A DNA stretch of 64,000 nucleotides. Origin: Bacteroidota bacterium. GTDB lineage: Bacteria > Bacteroidota > Bacteroidia > Chitinophagales > LD1. The DNA lies in NCBI GenBank assembly GCA_018267385.1, contig JAFDYN010000006.1:310001-374000 (forward strand), in the 5' to 3' direction. The notes under the pieces were generated by a model. That model saw only the letters and a program-made list of their open reading frames with translations, made no database searches and was not told where the DNA came from. The position numbers and the translations under genes are program-made. The first letter of the stretch is position 1. The number at the start of each line of letters is the position of its first letter. Below, piece after piece: positions 1-8,228 of this stretch.

Positions 1-296
1 GCCACAGGCTGATAGTGCCGCTTGCCGGTTTCATTCATAGCTACGCTGGACCACAGGAGAGATTGACCTCCCACAAAAAAAGCTGCCCCCAGGCCCGTCA
101 GCGCACCACCGGTAGCCTGCATGCCGCGGTAGTACTTCAGCTCAGCCCGCAGCTTCTCCGTCCTATCCTTGTAGTATAGCGAATCGGTAGACGTGCCGGT
201 GCGCATGACCACACTCTTGCCCGCCCGTCCGGCTGCATGAGTACTGCCGATACATACCAGCACCAGTACCGATAATATGTAAAAACTTTTGAGCAT
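1..296 (-). CDS. Secreted protein of unknown function (3' end outside window)
   Basis: An open frame runs from an ATG at 296 leftward off the window edge, so only the N-terminal 98 residues are visible. The first 20 residues are a typical signal peptide (hydrophobic core SFYILSVLVLVCIGS, then Ala-rich cleavage region). The mature part begins with a basic, Ser/Thr-rich stretch and contains a short hydrophobic segment (GGALTGLGAAFFVGG, about residues 68-82) that could be a membrane helix. I do not recognise a family. It is in the same orientation as the ferritin-like gene to its right (27-bp gap), which could be co-transcribed. Confidence 0.6.
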   Translation of the reverse strand, partial: MLKSFYILSVLVLVCIGSTHAAGRAGKSVVMRTGTSTDSLYYKDRTEKLRAELKYYRGMQATGGALTGLGAAFFVGGQSLLWSSVAMNETGKRHYQPV

Positions 297-323
297 CGCT
301 ACGAAGATATAAGAAAAGGCTGT

Positions 324-854
324 CTAAAATTCGTCCAGGTCTATCGGATTGTAGCTGCGCGATGCTCCCCAGCCAAAGACCTTCTCAAAAAACGGCAGCC
401 ATGCATGCGTCCTTATCTTGCCCAGAAAGAAAACCTCGTGCTCTTTCTCCTTGATGCCCATCTCCTCCAGTATGTCGTCATGACGGGTGATCCCCTCCGT
501 GTGAAAGAGGTCTTTCATGCGGTAGTATTCATTCACATTGCCGCTCTCCAGCCTCCCGGCAAAGTACATTGGCATGAACCAGCCTATCACATAGCAACTC
601 CAGCTGATCGTTTTGCCTATCAGGTAGTACTTCACCTCATACCATATAGACACAGATACCTCGTACTCGTGCATCAGGCTCAGCACCTCGGCGCGGTGTA
701 TCCATTCGTCATTTTCTATCTCACGTATGCGGGCTTTGTCGTCGTGATCGCGTGAGGGCAGGGAGCCGGCATGGCCCTGATAGGCGAAAGCTGCAGCTCT
801 CTCTGCAGAGTAGGCCTGTCTGAGCAGGTCCCGGAGTTCATAAGGCAGATCCAT
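324..854 (-). CDS. Ferritin-like diiron protein, COQ7-like
   Basis: A 176-residue protein with the four-helix ferritin-like signature: an early Glu in AERAAAFAYQGH (about residue 18), a Glu/His cluster ENDEWIHRAE (about 47-56), a Glu at ESGNVNEYY and a final ExxH-type motif KEKEHE (about 135-140). This arrangement resembles COQ7/demethoxyubiquinone hydroxylase-like carboxylate-bridged diiron proteins. A hydrophobic stretch (YVIGWFMPMYFAG, 87-99) could touch the membrane, as in COQ7. Bacteroidota use menaquinone, so a true ubiquinone hydroxylase role is doubtful and the substrate is unknown. Confidence 0.65.
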   Translation of the reverse strand: MDLPYELRDLLRQAYSAERAAAFAYQGHAGSLPSRDHDDKARIREIENDEWIHRAEVLSLMHEYEVSVSIWYEVKYYLIGKTISWSCYVIGWFMPMYFAGRLESGNVNEYYRMKDLFHTEGITRHDDILEEMGIKEKEHEVFFLGKIRTHAWLPFFEKVFGWGASRSYNPIDLDEF

Positions 855-983
855 GATAAGGGTATTAGGTTTTCGGCTGCGAGTTAGCCATTTTTTGACT
901 GTTTGCGCTATGCGCAGATATTTTTTTCACAGCCTTTATCAATAAAAACCCGGCTGCTGCGTCTACATGCATATAGCACAGCT

Positions 984-1010
984 GCTGAGCGCCACGCATG
1001 CACGCTCAGC
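984..1010. promoter_or_regulatory. Inverted repeat upstream of small membrane protein gene
   Basis: Perfect 8-bp arms GCTGAGCG (984-991) and CGCTCAGC (1003-1010) separated by 11 bp, about 40 bp before the ATG at 1048. No T-tract follows, so it is more operator-like than terminator-like. No regulator is assigned. Confidence 0.35.
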
Positions 1011-1047
1011 GCACTATCCTTTTTTCAAATCACAATAACAACATAAC

Positions 1048-1425
1048 ATGATACGCAGATTCAGATTTCTATTCATACTCGTGCCGGTAGCATTCGTTAC
1101 GGCGGCAGCATTTGCCACTATGGGCCTTTGGAATTGGCTCATGCCTTCGCTCTTTGGCTTTGGTACTCTCACATTCCTCAAGGCCCTAGGAGTTTTCGCA
1201 CTCGTACGGCTGCTCTTTGGCGCCCGTGGCTGGGGTGGCTGGCACCACCGCCGTCTGGCATGGGCTACCTATGGCGGCAGGGGCCGCTTCAGTGATGCTG
1301 AGTGGCAGCAGCGCATGCAGGACCGCTGGCAAAACATGAGCCCTGAGCAAAAGGAGCGCCTCCGCTCCCGCTGCGGCAGCAGGTTCCACTTTGAGGAGCC
1401 GAAGCCATCCTCCTCAGAGAGCTAA
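1048..1425 (+). CDS. Small membrane protein with basic C-terminal tail
   Basis: A 125-residue protein with two predicted membrane segments (about 7-28 and 32-58) followed by a Trp/Gly/Arg-rich cytoplasm-like segment and a charged tail with MSPEQKERLRSR, a helix reminiscent of the LTxxQ region of CpxP-like or anti-sigma-associated proteins. I cannot name the family. It is a single transcription unit: an inverted repeat lies upstream and a good terminator follows 26 bp after the stop. Confidence 0.6.
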   Translation: MIRRFRFLFILVPVAFVTAAAFATMGLWNWLMPSLFGFGTLTFLKALGVFALVRLLFGARGWGGWHHRRLAWATYGGRGRFSDAEWQQRMQDRWQNMSPEQKERLRSRCGSRFHFEEPKPSSSES

Positions 1426-1450
1426 AAACAAGGTTTCTTGATTGACACAG

Positions 1451-1481
1451 AAAAGCGGGCAGCAATGGCCGCTTTTTTTGT
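1451..1481 (+). terminator. Rho-independent terminator
   Basis: Arms AAAGCGG (452-458 of this kb, i.e. 1452-1458) and CCGCTTT (1469-1475) with a 10-nt loop, followed by a run of T. It follows the 1048-1425 gene by 26 bp. Confidence 0.75.
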
Positions 1482-1576
1482 TTGCAGTCTGGGGCATTTA
1501 TTACCCTCAGCAGTATCAACTTTATGTGAATCATAAGGTTGGACAGCCGTGGCATTGATATTGCACCTCATAGGCA

Positions 1577-4000
1577 GTGAATAGGCCCCTCGCATCTCAT
1601 CTCACCGTGCGCAGGCTGCTGATCACCGCCACTATCGTAGTAGCCGTGATCATAGTCGTGATAGCCTGTGCCTCTCCTGTGGGCAAATACATCATAGAAA
1701 GCTATGTGGGCCCGACCATTCTGGGCCGCCAGGTCAAGACGAGCTGGGTCTATGTCAATCCCTTCACCGGGTACGTGCACATCAGCGGCCTGAAAATCTA
1801 CGAGCCGGGAGGCGATAGCCTCACCATCCTCAAAGCCGACGAGCTGAACGTACACTACAATATCCCCAAGACACTGACCAAAACATTTGAATTTACAGAT
1901 GCAGACCTGGTCAGGCCTGTGGGCTGGATCATTCAGGACCACAAGGTTTTTAACTTCACAGACCTCATCATCCACTTCTCGCCCAAACATCCGCGCCCGC
2001 CTGGTCCCAAGGTGCGCCATCCGCTTCATATCAATGTGCTCAATTTCAAGATCACAGATGGCGAGTTTCACTACATAGAGAAATCGATCCCTATCAACTA
2101 CTATATGAAGCATGTCAATATCTCCAGCACGGGCAAGTGGTGGGCTATTGATTCCTTTCATCTGAAATTTGATATGCAGTCCGGCTCCGGTACGGGCACG
2201 GTGCGCGGGGAGGGCTACCTCGACCTCTACAAACTGGACTATGGTGTATCTGTGAGCATGCGGCATCTGGATCTGCAGATATTGGAGCAGTACCTGCGCG
2301 ACCTGGCCAACTATGCCAGCCTGCGGGGCACCATAGACGCTGATATAAATAGTACGGGCAATTTCAAAGATAAACTCGCGCTGCATGCAGATGGGCCTGT
2401 CAGCGTACATGACTTTCATGTGGGCAAATCGCCCACCTCAGATATAGTGGCCTTTGAGCGACTGAGCTTCAGCATACATGACCTCACGCCGCGCAGGTAC
2501 CAATACTGGTTTGACTCTATCGCCTTGCAGCAGCCCTACTTCGTCTACGAGCGGTATGACTACCTCGACAATCTTAGGAATATGTTTGGCGCAAAGGCGC
2601 AAAAAGTAAAAGCTGCCCAGGCGGATAACACGAAGTTTAACCTGATACTGGAGATAGGTAAATACGTCAAAGTGCTGGTCAAAAACTTCCTGCAGAGCTC
2701 CTACCGCCTCGATCACTTTGACATCTATGACGGCGATCTGAAATACATAGACTACGCGCTCCGTGAGAAATTTTACATCGGTGCGAAACACCTGTACACA
2801 CACGCCGACTCGGTGTATAAGGACAACCCGCACATACAGGTATCCATCAAAACTGACATCAACCCTCATGGCACCTTCACCGCCAGTGTCGGCATCAATC
2901 CCGGCACCTATCAGGACTACGACCTGCTCTATCAGCTCAGCCGCCTGCCTGCCGCCCTATTCAATCCCTACTTTATCACCTACACCTCGTACCCTGTAGA
3001 CCGTGGCATCATAGAGCTCGGAGGCACTACTACGGTGCGGAGCGATATGCTGCATAGTGACAATCGACTGCTCGTACTCGATACACGCGTGGCAGGCCGT
3101 ATGCGCAAGGGCGATACCAAATATGAACCCATGCCGCTCATCATAGCGCTGCTGCGCAATCCCGGCAATGCCGTAGACGTGAGCCTGCCCATAGCCGGCA
3201 ACCTGCACGACCCGCACTTCAAAATATGGAATATAGTCGGCCAGATAGTGCGCAATATCATTATCAAGCCACCGTACACTGCCTATATAGAGCACACCAA
3301 AAAGGTAGAAAATACGGTAGAGAAAAACCTCGCCATCAAATGGGAACTCCGTCGCTGCGACCTGCTGGAAGATCAGGAGAAGCACCTGCAGCAGATAGCA
3401 GACTTTATGCAGCGCTACCCGCAGGCACAGATAGAGGTCACATCATACGAATATGTAGCGAAAGAAAAGGAGTACATCCTGCTGTATGAGGCTAAGAAGC
3501 GCTACTACCTGGATAGCAGGCACCAAAAGGCCACGGCATTTACGATGGATGATTCACTGGCGGTAGATCATATGTCAGTCAAGGATTCAGGCTTTGTGCA
3601 TTACCTCACAGCACAGCCGGGCGTAGCGCTATTGTATTCCGTACAGGAAAAAGCAGCGCACCTGCTGGGGCAGCAGCTCGTTGATCAGCGCTATACCCAG
3701 CTCTGCACCGCACGGCGCGAAAAGTTCTTATCCTATTTCCGGCGCGATGGCACTGCTGACCGCGTCCACTTTACCCGCTCACATGATATCATCCCGTTTG
3801 ACGGCTATTCTGTCTACAAAATAGAATACAAAGGCAAAACGCCACCTGAGCTGATAGAGGCCTATGACAAACTCGTAGCGCTAAACCACATAGACCCGCG
3901 CCTGAGGTACGCAGCCAAACGACGGGCGCTGGCAGGTATGCTGATCGATGAGAAAAAGCTCAAGCAGAATGATACCCCTGCCCAGTCAAAAGGTAAATAG
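1577..4000 (+). CDS. AsmA/DUF748-like envelope protein
   Basis: An 807-residue protein starting at a GTG (no in-frame ATG is available upstream). One N-terminal membrane helix (residues about 13-31) anchors a long periplasmic part beginning GPTILGRQVKTSWVYVNPFTGYV, typical of the DUF748 branch of AsmA-like proteins, which are thought to bridge lipids between the membranes. The C-terminal third (about 590-760) contains a charged helical region resembling an OmpA-like fold with QRYPQAQIEVTSYE, which could touch peptidoglycan. This is a membrane-lipid homeostasis candidate by family only. It is followed by proC with a promoter between. Confidence 0.7.
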   Translation: MNRPLASHLTVRRLLITATIVVAVIIVVIACASPVGKYIIESYVGPTILGRQVKTSWVYVNPFTGYVHISGLKIYEPGGDSLTILKADELNVHYNIPKTLTKTFEFTDADLVRPVGWIIQDHKVFNFTDLIIHFSPKHPRPPGPKVRHPLHINVLNFKITDGEFHYIEKSIPINYYMKHVNISSTGKWWAIDSFHLKFDMQSGSGTGTVRGEGYLDLYKLDYGVSVSMRHLDLQILEQYLRDLANYASLRGTIDADINSTGNFKDKLALHADGPVSVHDFHVGKSPTSDIVAFERLSFSIHDLTPRRYQYWFDSIALQQPYFVYERYDYLDNLRNMFGAKAQKVKAAQADNTKFNLILEIGKYVKVLVKNFLQSSYRLDHFDIYDGDLKYIDYALREKFYIGAKHLYTHADSVYKDNPHIQVSIKTDINPHGTFTASVGINPGTYQDYDLLYQLSRLPAALFNPYFITYTSYPVDRGIIELGGTTTVRSDMLHSDNRLLVLDTRVAGRMRKGDTKYEPMPLIIALLRNPGNAVDVSLPIAGNLHDPHFKIWNIVGQIVRNIIIKPPYTAYIEHTKKVENTVEKNLAIKWELRRCDLLEDQEKHLQQIADFMQRYPQAQIEVTSYEYVAKEKEYILLYEAKKRYYLDSRHQKATAFTMDDSLAVDHMSVKDSGFVHYLTAQPGVALLYSVQEKAAHLLGQQLVDQRYTQLCTARREKFLSYFRRDGTADRVHFTRSHDIIPFDGYSVYKIEYKGKTPPELIEAYDKLVALNHIDPRLRYAAKRRALAGMLIDEKKLKQNDTPAQSKGK

Positions 4001-4053
4001 ACCTGTTGATTGTTTTTGAAACAAGGAGCCTAGCAGACTCATCCTGCTGTGAT

Positions 4054-4061
4054 TATCTTTA
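4054..4061 (+). promoter_or_regulatory. Candidate -7 promoter box for proC
   Basis: TATCTTTA matches the Bacteroidota -7 consensus TAnnTTTG at 7 of 8 positions and lies 6 bp before the ATG at 4067. It supports that ATG over an upstream GTG at 4049, but leaves a very short leader. Confidence 0.4.
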
Positions 4062-4066
4062 GCCGC

Positions 4067-4870
4067 ATGAAGATACTTATCATTGGCTTTGGCAATATGG
4101 GCAGGACCTATGCGCGGGGCTTCCTGGCATCACGATTCATCAATCCGCACGATCTCTATATACTGGACAAGGTGTCTCAGCACACCGAGGCGCGCAGCAT
4201 ACAGGTGCCCGAGGACCAGATACACTATGCACCTTCAGATTTTGTATCCCTGGCAGATATCATCATCCTGGCCGTCAAGCCGCAGGACTTTCCTGCACTG
4301 GCAGAGAGCGTGCGCCCGTTCATCCGCGCGCATCAGGTCATCCTGTCTGTCATGGCAGGTGTGCGCATAGCCACCATAGCATCCAGCCTCGGCGCTGGCA
4401 GGATCGTGCGCAGTATGCCCAATCTACCCGCTCAGGTAGGCATGGGTATGACTGTTTTCACCGCCACCCCGCAGATGGACATGAAGGAACTCTTCATCGT
4501 GCAAAACCTCATCAATACGACAGGCAAGTCACTGCACGTAGAGCATGAGGAGATGCTGGATGCTGCCACCGCCGTCTCGGGCAGCGGACCGGCCTATGTA
4601 TTTTACTTTATGCAGAGCATGATACAGACTGCTGTCCGTATGGGGTTCAAGGAGTCTGAGGCCGAGCTGCTCGTACAGCAGACCTTTCTCGGTGCAGTGC
4701 ACCTGCAGAGCAAAGGAGAAAGCACCTGCGCGGAATGGATACAGAAAGTGGCTTCCCGCGGCGGTACTACGGAGGCCGCATTAAGAGTCTTTGACTCCGC
4801 CCGTACCAGTGACGGCGTGCATGATGCGCTATACGCCGCGCTGAATAGGGCAAAGGAACTAGGTAAATAA
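4067..4870 (+). CDS. proC: Pyrroline-5-carboxylate reductase
   Basis: Catalyses the last step of proline synthesis, NAD(P)H-dependent reduction of pyrroline-5-carboxylate, in the cytoplasm. The N-terminal Rossmann fold has GFGNMG (residues 7-12); ILAVKPQ follows strand 4; the C-terminal dimer domain shows the family signature AVSGSGPAYVFYFMQSM and the closing ASRGGTTEAAL. The length (267 residues) is normal for ProC. I chose the ATG at 4067 because MKILIIGFGNMG begins exactly as the family does; a GTG 18 bp upstream would add six residues and overlap the promoter box. The next gene starts 5 bp after the stop, so the two are likely co-transcribed. Confidence 0.93.
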   Translation: MKILIIGFGNMGRTYARGFLASRFINPHDLYILDKVSQHTEARSIQVPEDQIHYAPSDFVSLADIIILAVKPQDFPALAESVRPFIRAHQVILSVMAGVRIATIASSLGAGRIVRSMPNLPAQVGMGMTVFTATPQMDMKELFIVQNLINTTGKSLHVEHEEMLDAATAVSGSGPAYVFYFMQSMIQTAVRMGFKESEAELLVQQTFLGAVHLQSKGESTCAEWIQKVASRGGTTEAALRVFDSARTSDGVHDALYAALNRAKELGK

Positions 4871-4875
4871 AAACC

Positions 4876-5487
4876 ATGAGCAAAAGAATGTATATCGTCC
4901 TGGTAGCAATACTTGCTCTGGGAGTGATGACCTATACCGCCTGGCAGGCTAGAATGCGAAATAGCGAGATACTGACTGCCTTCGAGCAGGTGAATAGATC
5001 TATGCAAGAGCAGCAGGACTCCCTGCATAGCGGTGCCGTGATCACGGAGAAAGACATGCAGGCTACAGGAGACGAGAGCAGGATCAAAACCTGGCAGGCC
5101 CTGCACAATGTTTCTACGCAAACTAGCCTATATATCGATAGCCTGTCACACCTTATAGAGAGCCATAGCACCGATGACGGAGACATAGAAGTCGCAGATC
5201 GCATCATGATACACGATCGAAACGGCCTGGCCCTTTATCACCGTCTGGCAGAATACAAAAGTTTGGCAGATTCCCTGATGAAGCCATACACTGCTACGCC
5301 TCCCACAGTCATAGACCTCACATCGGCTCAAACCTCGGAAGGCAAAACCGGCAACAATACAGCAGATTGGATCAACGCCTATTTTCATCAGGTGCCTTCA
5401 GTAGCAGCCATTACCATATTGCACAAGTTTCGTAATGATGTCGATGCTACAGAAAACATGTGTTCCAAACAACTGTTGCAGAAATAG
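4876..5487 (+). CDS. Orphan GldM N-terminal-domain-like membrane protein
   Basis: 203 residues with one N-terminal membrane helix (about 5-23) and a helical periplasmic part. Two stretches resemble the D1 region of GldM, the periplasm-spanning T9SS/gliding motor protein: after the helix, EILTAFEQVNRSMQEQ (31-46) matches the GldM pattern 'EiLdAFxxvNesL', and near the C-terminus NTADWINAYFHQVPSVAAIT (161-180) plus LHKFRNDVDATEN matches 'W..yxFxxvPlxAxxTxLxKlqnDVxxtE'. The protein stops where D1 ends, without D2-D4. No GldK/L/N gene is adjacent; it follows proC by 5 bp. Assignment rests on motif memory, so the family call is tentative. Confidence 0.55.
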   Translation: MSKRMYIVLVAILALGVMTYTAWQARMRNSEILTAFEQVNRSMQEQQDSLHSGAVITEKDMQATGDESRIKTWQALHNVSTQTSLYIDSLSHLIESHSTDDGDIEVADRIMIHDRNGLALYHRLAEYKSLADSLMKPYTATPPTVIDLTSAQTSEGKTGNNTADWINAYFHQVPSVAAITILHKFRNDVDATENMCSKQLLQK

Positions 5488-5588
5488 ATCGTTCATTTTC
5501 AGATTTCGTTGATCGGTATGTCTACCGAAAGTTGTATAACTTTTCGGGGATTAACCCGTATCTTAGGGTTACACCAATCACATATCAG

Positions 5589-6476
5589 ATGAAATACCTG
5601 GCATCATTCCTACTGGCTCTTATCACCACTGCGGCTATGGCCGAGACACCTTTTGATATCGGCGGCAATCGTGGCTTTCGCGGTATGTATCCCGAGAATA
5701 GCATCCATGGCTTCGTACGCGCCGCCAAGCTGGGGGTCAATACCATACAGCTGGATGTAGTGATCAGCAAGGACAATCAGGTAGTGGTCTCTCACGAGCT
5801 GACCATGGATGATGCCATCTGCTCCACGCCTGATGGCAAGCCACTGACGGAAGCTGATAAGGACAAATACAAGATCTACCAGATGACCTATGATGAGATC
5901 AAAAAATTTGACTGCGGCCTGCGTGGCAATAGCCGCTTTACTGATCAGGTGAAAGAAGCTGCCACCAAACCACTGCTCAGCGAGGCTATAGATGCCGTGG
6001 AGAAGTACACCAAAGAAAACAACCTGCCTCCGGTCAACTACAACATCCAGATCGTATCATCCAAAAAGGGGGATGAGGTCATGCACCCCGAGCCACCGGA
6101 GTATGCCAGGCTGGTATATGCTGTAATGCAATCCAAAGGTGTGTTGCCGCGCACCATTTTTGCCTCGCTGGATATGCGCATCCTGCAGGAGGTACACAAA
6201 ATAGACGGCTCGGCCCTGACCGGCCTCATGTCAGAGAAAAGTACCGACGTACTGGAGATCAACCTCAAAGACCTGCACTTCAACCCTACCTACTACATGC
6301 CTACGTTCCTGCTGTGCAATAAGTCTATGATAACAAAGTGCCATGCACAGAATATAAAAGTGATAGCATGGACACCAAACGAGATCACCAAAATGACAGC
6401 CCTGAAAAACGACGGCGTGGATGGTATCATCACAGACTATCCCGACCGCGCTATCAAGGCACTCAGGCCTAAATAG
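5589..6476 (+). CDS. Secreted GDPD-fold protein, probably catalytically dead
   Basis: 295 residues with a signal peptide (1-18) and a whole-length glycerophosphodiester phosphodiesterase TIM-barrel. The family frame is clear: GNRGFRGMYPENS (26-38), DVVISKDNQVVVSH (56-69), YNIQIVS (151-157), VIAWTPNE and GVDGIITDYPD near the end. Known GDPD active-site residues (numbered in bacterial GDPDs as His17, Glu44, Asp46, His59, Glu119, Lys121) align by exact spacing to Asn27, Gln54, Asp56, His69, Gln154 and Val156, so four of six are replaced. The ATG at 5589 gives the signal peptide; the frame is open upstream to 5460 but overlaps the preceding gene. It is followed 33 bp later by a sphingomyelinase-like gene. 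Confidence 0.85.
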   Translation: MKYLASFLLALITTAAMAETPFDIGGNRGFRGMYPENSIHGFVRAAKLGVNTIQLDVVISKDNQVVVSHELTMDDAICSTPDGKPLTEADKDKYKIYQMTYDEIKKFDCGLRGNSRFTDQVKEAATKPLLSEAIDAVEKYTKENNLPPVNYNIQIVSSKKGDEVMHPEPPEYARLVYAVMQSKGVLPRTIFASLDMRILQEVHKIDGSALTGLMSEKSTDVLEINLKDLHFNPTYYMPTFLLCNKSMITKCHAQNIKVIAWTPNEITKMTALKNDGVDGIITDYPDRAIKALRPK

Positions 6477-6509
6477 TACGCATCTCTTCACTCATCCATA
6501 TCCCACATC

Positions 6510-7400
6510 ATGTACCGATATATCCTTCTTATACTTTCTATCGTTCTATCGGGTAGCCTTTTCGCCTCCGGCAAAGACACGACCAGCCCACGGCAGATCA
6601 GTATCATGACCTACAATGTCAAGCTACTGCCACGCGGCGCTACATGGATACACCACCATCCTGTCAAAAGAGCGCGACTGATACCTGCCAAGGTGCTGGA
6701 AGATCATCCTGATGTAGTCGTATTTGAGGAGGCATTTGACGGCGTGTCAGTCAGGCTTTTGAAGAAGGGCCTTCGGTCAGCCTATCCCTACATGGCCGGA
6801 CAGCACAATAGGCGTCTGGTCACCTACAAGCGTGCAGGCGGTGTCCTGATCTTCAGCCGCTATCCAATGCAGGAGCTGGAGAGTATCAAGTACAGCCAGT
6901 GCAAGGGCGCAGACTGCTATGGTCACAAAGGAGCCATACTAGTGCAGGTAGAGCATCCCGCCGGGCGCATACAGGTGCTGGGCACTCACCTGCAGGCAGG
7001 CGGCAGCGTAGATCTCAAGGCCAGTCAGTATATAGAGGCAGCGGGCCTGCTGGACCGCCACCAGCAGCAGGGCGTACCGCAGTTCATAGCCGGAGATTTC
7101 AATACGCACAAAGACGATACGCTGCTGTACAACCGGCTCACGACTGCTATGAAAGGGGCCGATGGCGATGTGGATGACGAGCTGAAGATACTCACGGCGC
7201 ATACACTCAATGACCTGCGCCGCAAAAATAACGGCCACCCCAAAAAATCGAAAAGCATCATTGACTACGTATTTGTCAAGGCCAATGGCGCCCATATCAC
7301 ATCACAGCACCGCTACACACGCGAGTACCAGCAGCCGTGGAGCCAGACCAATAAGGACCTCTCGGATCATTTTGCCGTGATACTGGATGTCAGGATGTAG
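6510..7400 (+). CDS. Secreted endonuclease/exonuclease/phosphatase-fold phosphodiesterase, sphingomyelinase C-like
   Basis: 296 residues with a signal peptide (1-20). It belongs to the metal-dependent EEP superfamily: TYNVKLLP (Asn36), VVVFEEAFD (Glu74), GTHLQAGG (His160), AGDFNTHKDD (Asp196, Asn198), IIDYVF (Asp252) and the closing SDHFAV (Asp286-His287) are all present, so the active site looks intact. The GTHLQAGG and the pair of Cys at CKGADCYGHKGA are typical of the neutral sphingomyelinase/phospholipase C branch rather than nucleases. Likely hydrolyses a phospholipid or related phosphodiester outside the cytoplasm. Its stop codon directly abuts that of the convergent methyltransferase gene (TAG|CTA). 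Confidence 0.82.
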   Translation: MYRYILLILSIVLSGSLFASGKDTTSPRQISIMTYNVKLLPRGATWIHHHPVKRARLIPAKVLEDHPDVVVFEEAFDGVSVRLLKKGLRSAYPYMAGQHNRRLVTYKRAGGVLIFSRYPMQELESIKYSQCKGADCYGHKGAILVQVEHPAGRIQVLGTHLQAGGSVDLKASQYIEAAGLLDRHQQQGVPQFIAGDFNTHKDDTLLYNRLTTAMKGADGDVDDELKILTAHTLNDLRRKNNGHPKKSKSIIDYVFVKANGAHITSQHRYTREYQQPWSQTNKDLSDHFAVILDVRM

Positions 7401-7994
7401 CTATTTCACTGCTATCAGCCGTACTATATCTGCATGGCCCTGATGGTAGGGACCTTCATTCAGGGTGGTCTGCGTTTCTTCACACAGCACTATCCGCATA
7501 TCAGCACACAGCCCGCGGAGCACCTCTGCGGTCACGAGCATAGATATATCTTTAGGCCCGCCGGAATTATTACTTAGTTGGCTCGGTGTAAAGGCCTCCA
7601 CTACCAGCACGCCGCCGGGCTTGAGCCCTCGGATCACCTCAGTATAGAGATGTGTACGCACCACCGGTGGAAGGTGAAAGTAGATCAGCGCCACTGCATC
7701 ATAGCTGCCCGGCACGGCCACATATCGCGCTGCATCCGTGACAGAGAAATTGATTTGCACGCCATGATCCGCAGCGAGGCGCAGCGCTTTTTCCCTCCCC
7801 TTTTCACTGAGGTCAAAGGCATCTACCTGCCAGCCCTGTGTAGCAGCATACACCGCATCACGCCCCTCACCTGCTCCCGCCACCAGCAGCCTGCCGGGCT
7901 TTATTTTACCGATCTCTGATTTGAAAAACTCATTTGGCTCGCGTCCATAGGCATACTCCTCTGCGCCGTAGCGCTGCTCCCACATTTCCCGCAT
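7401..7994 (-). CDS. SAM-dependent methyltransferase, TehB/TPMT-like
   Basis: 197 residues, class I methyltransferase fold. GRLLVAGAGEGRDAVYAA is motif I (SAM-binding glycine loop, about 36-53), VDAFDLSEKG is motif II with the acidic ribose-binding Asp, and YDAVALIYFHLPP is motif IV. The opening WEQRYGAEEYAYGREPNEFF is characteristic of the TehB/thiopurine-methyltransferase-like group common in Bacteroidota. The substrate is unknown. I start at the ATG at 7994 because homologous proteins begin at this WEQRY motif; the frame is open a further 69 bp upstream. Confidence 0.82.
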   Translation of the reverse strand: MREMWEQRYGAEEYAYGREPNEFFKSEIGKIKPGRLLVAGAGEGRDAVYAATQGWQVDAFDLSEKGREKALRLAADHGVQINFSVTDAARYVAVPGSYDAVALIYFHLPPVVRTHLYTEVIRGLKPGGVLVVEAFTPSQLSNNSGGPKDISMLVTAEVLRGLCADMRIVLCEETQTTLNEGPYHQGHADIVRLIAVK

Positions 7995-8144
7995 AGTTGA
8001 TCGTTTTGATGGCAAAACTACAGCATTGCGATAGCTTCTTATGTAACATATATTACATACCATTCACCTATAGAGATTTTGTGTTTACCGAGGGCCCACG
8101 GCATCCCGATCTCATTGATTGAAAGATAGCCTCCATTGGTTCGA

Positions 8145-8152
8145 TAGATTTG
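8145..8152 (+). promoter_or_regulatory. Candidate -7 promoter box for desaturase gene
   Basis: TAGATTTG is an exact match to TAnnTTTG. A TTG at 8119-8121 could be the -33 element (23-bp spacing, slightly long). The ATG at 8229 would leave a 70-nt leader. Confidence 0.4.
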
Positions 8153-8228
8153 CACAGCGGCGGTCTATTGGCAAAGTTTACACGCTGTACTACGCACACA
8201 GCTCTCACATAATAAACCATTTGCATAT

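Noticed and set aside
1568..2419. 283-residue open frame on the - strand opposite the AsmA-like gene
   Set aside because: A shadow of the long + strand gene that shows real domain motifs; the shadow has none.
5460..5588. Upstream extension of the GDPD-like frame
   Set aside because: It overlaps the preceding gene and destroys the signal peptide that begins at the ATG at 5589.
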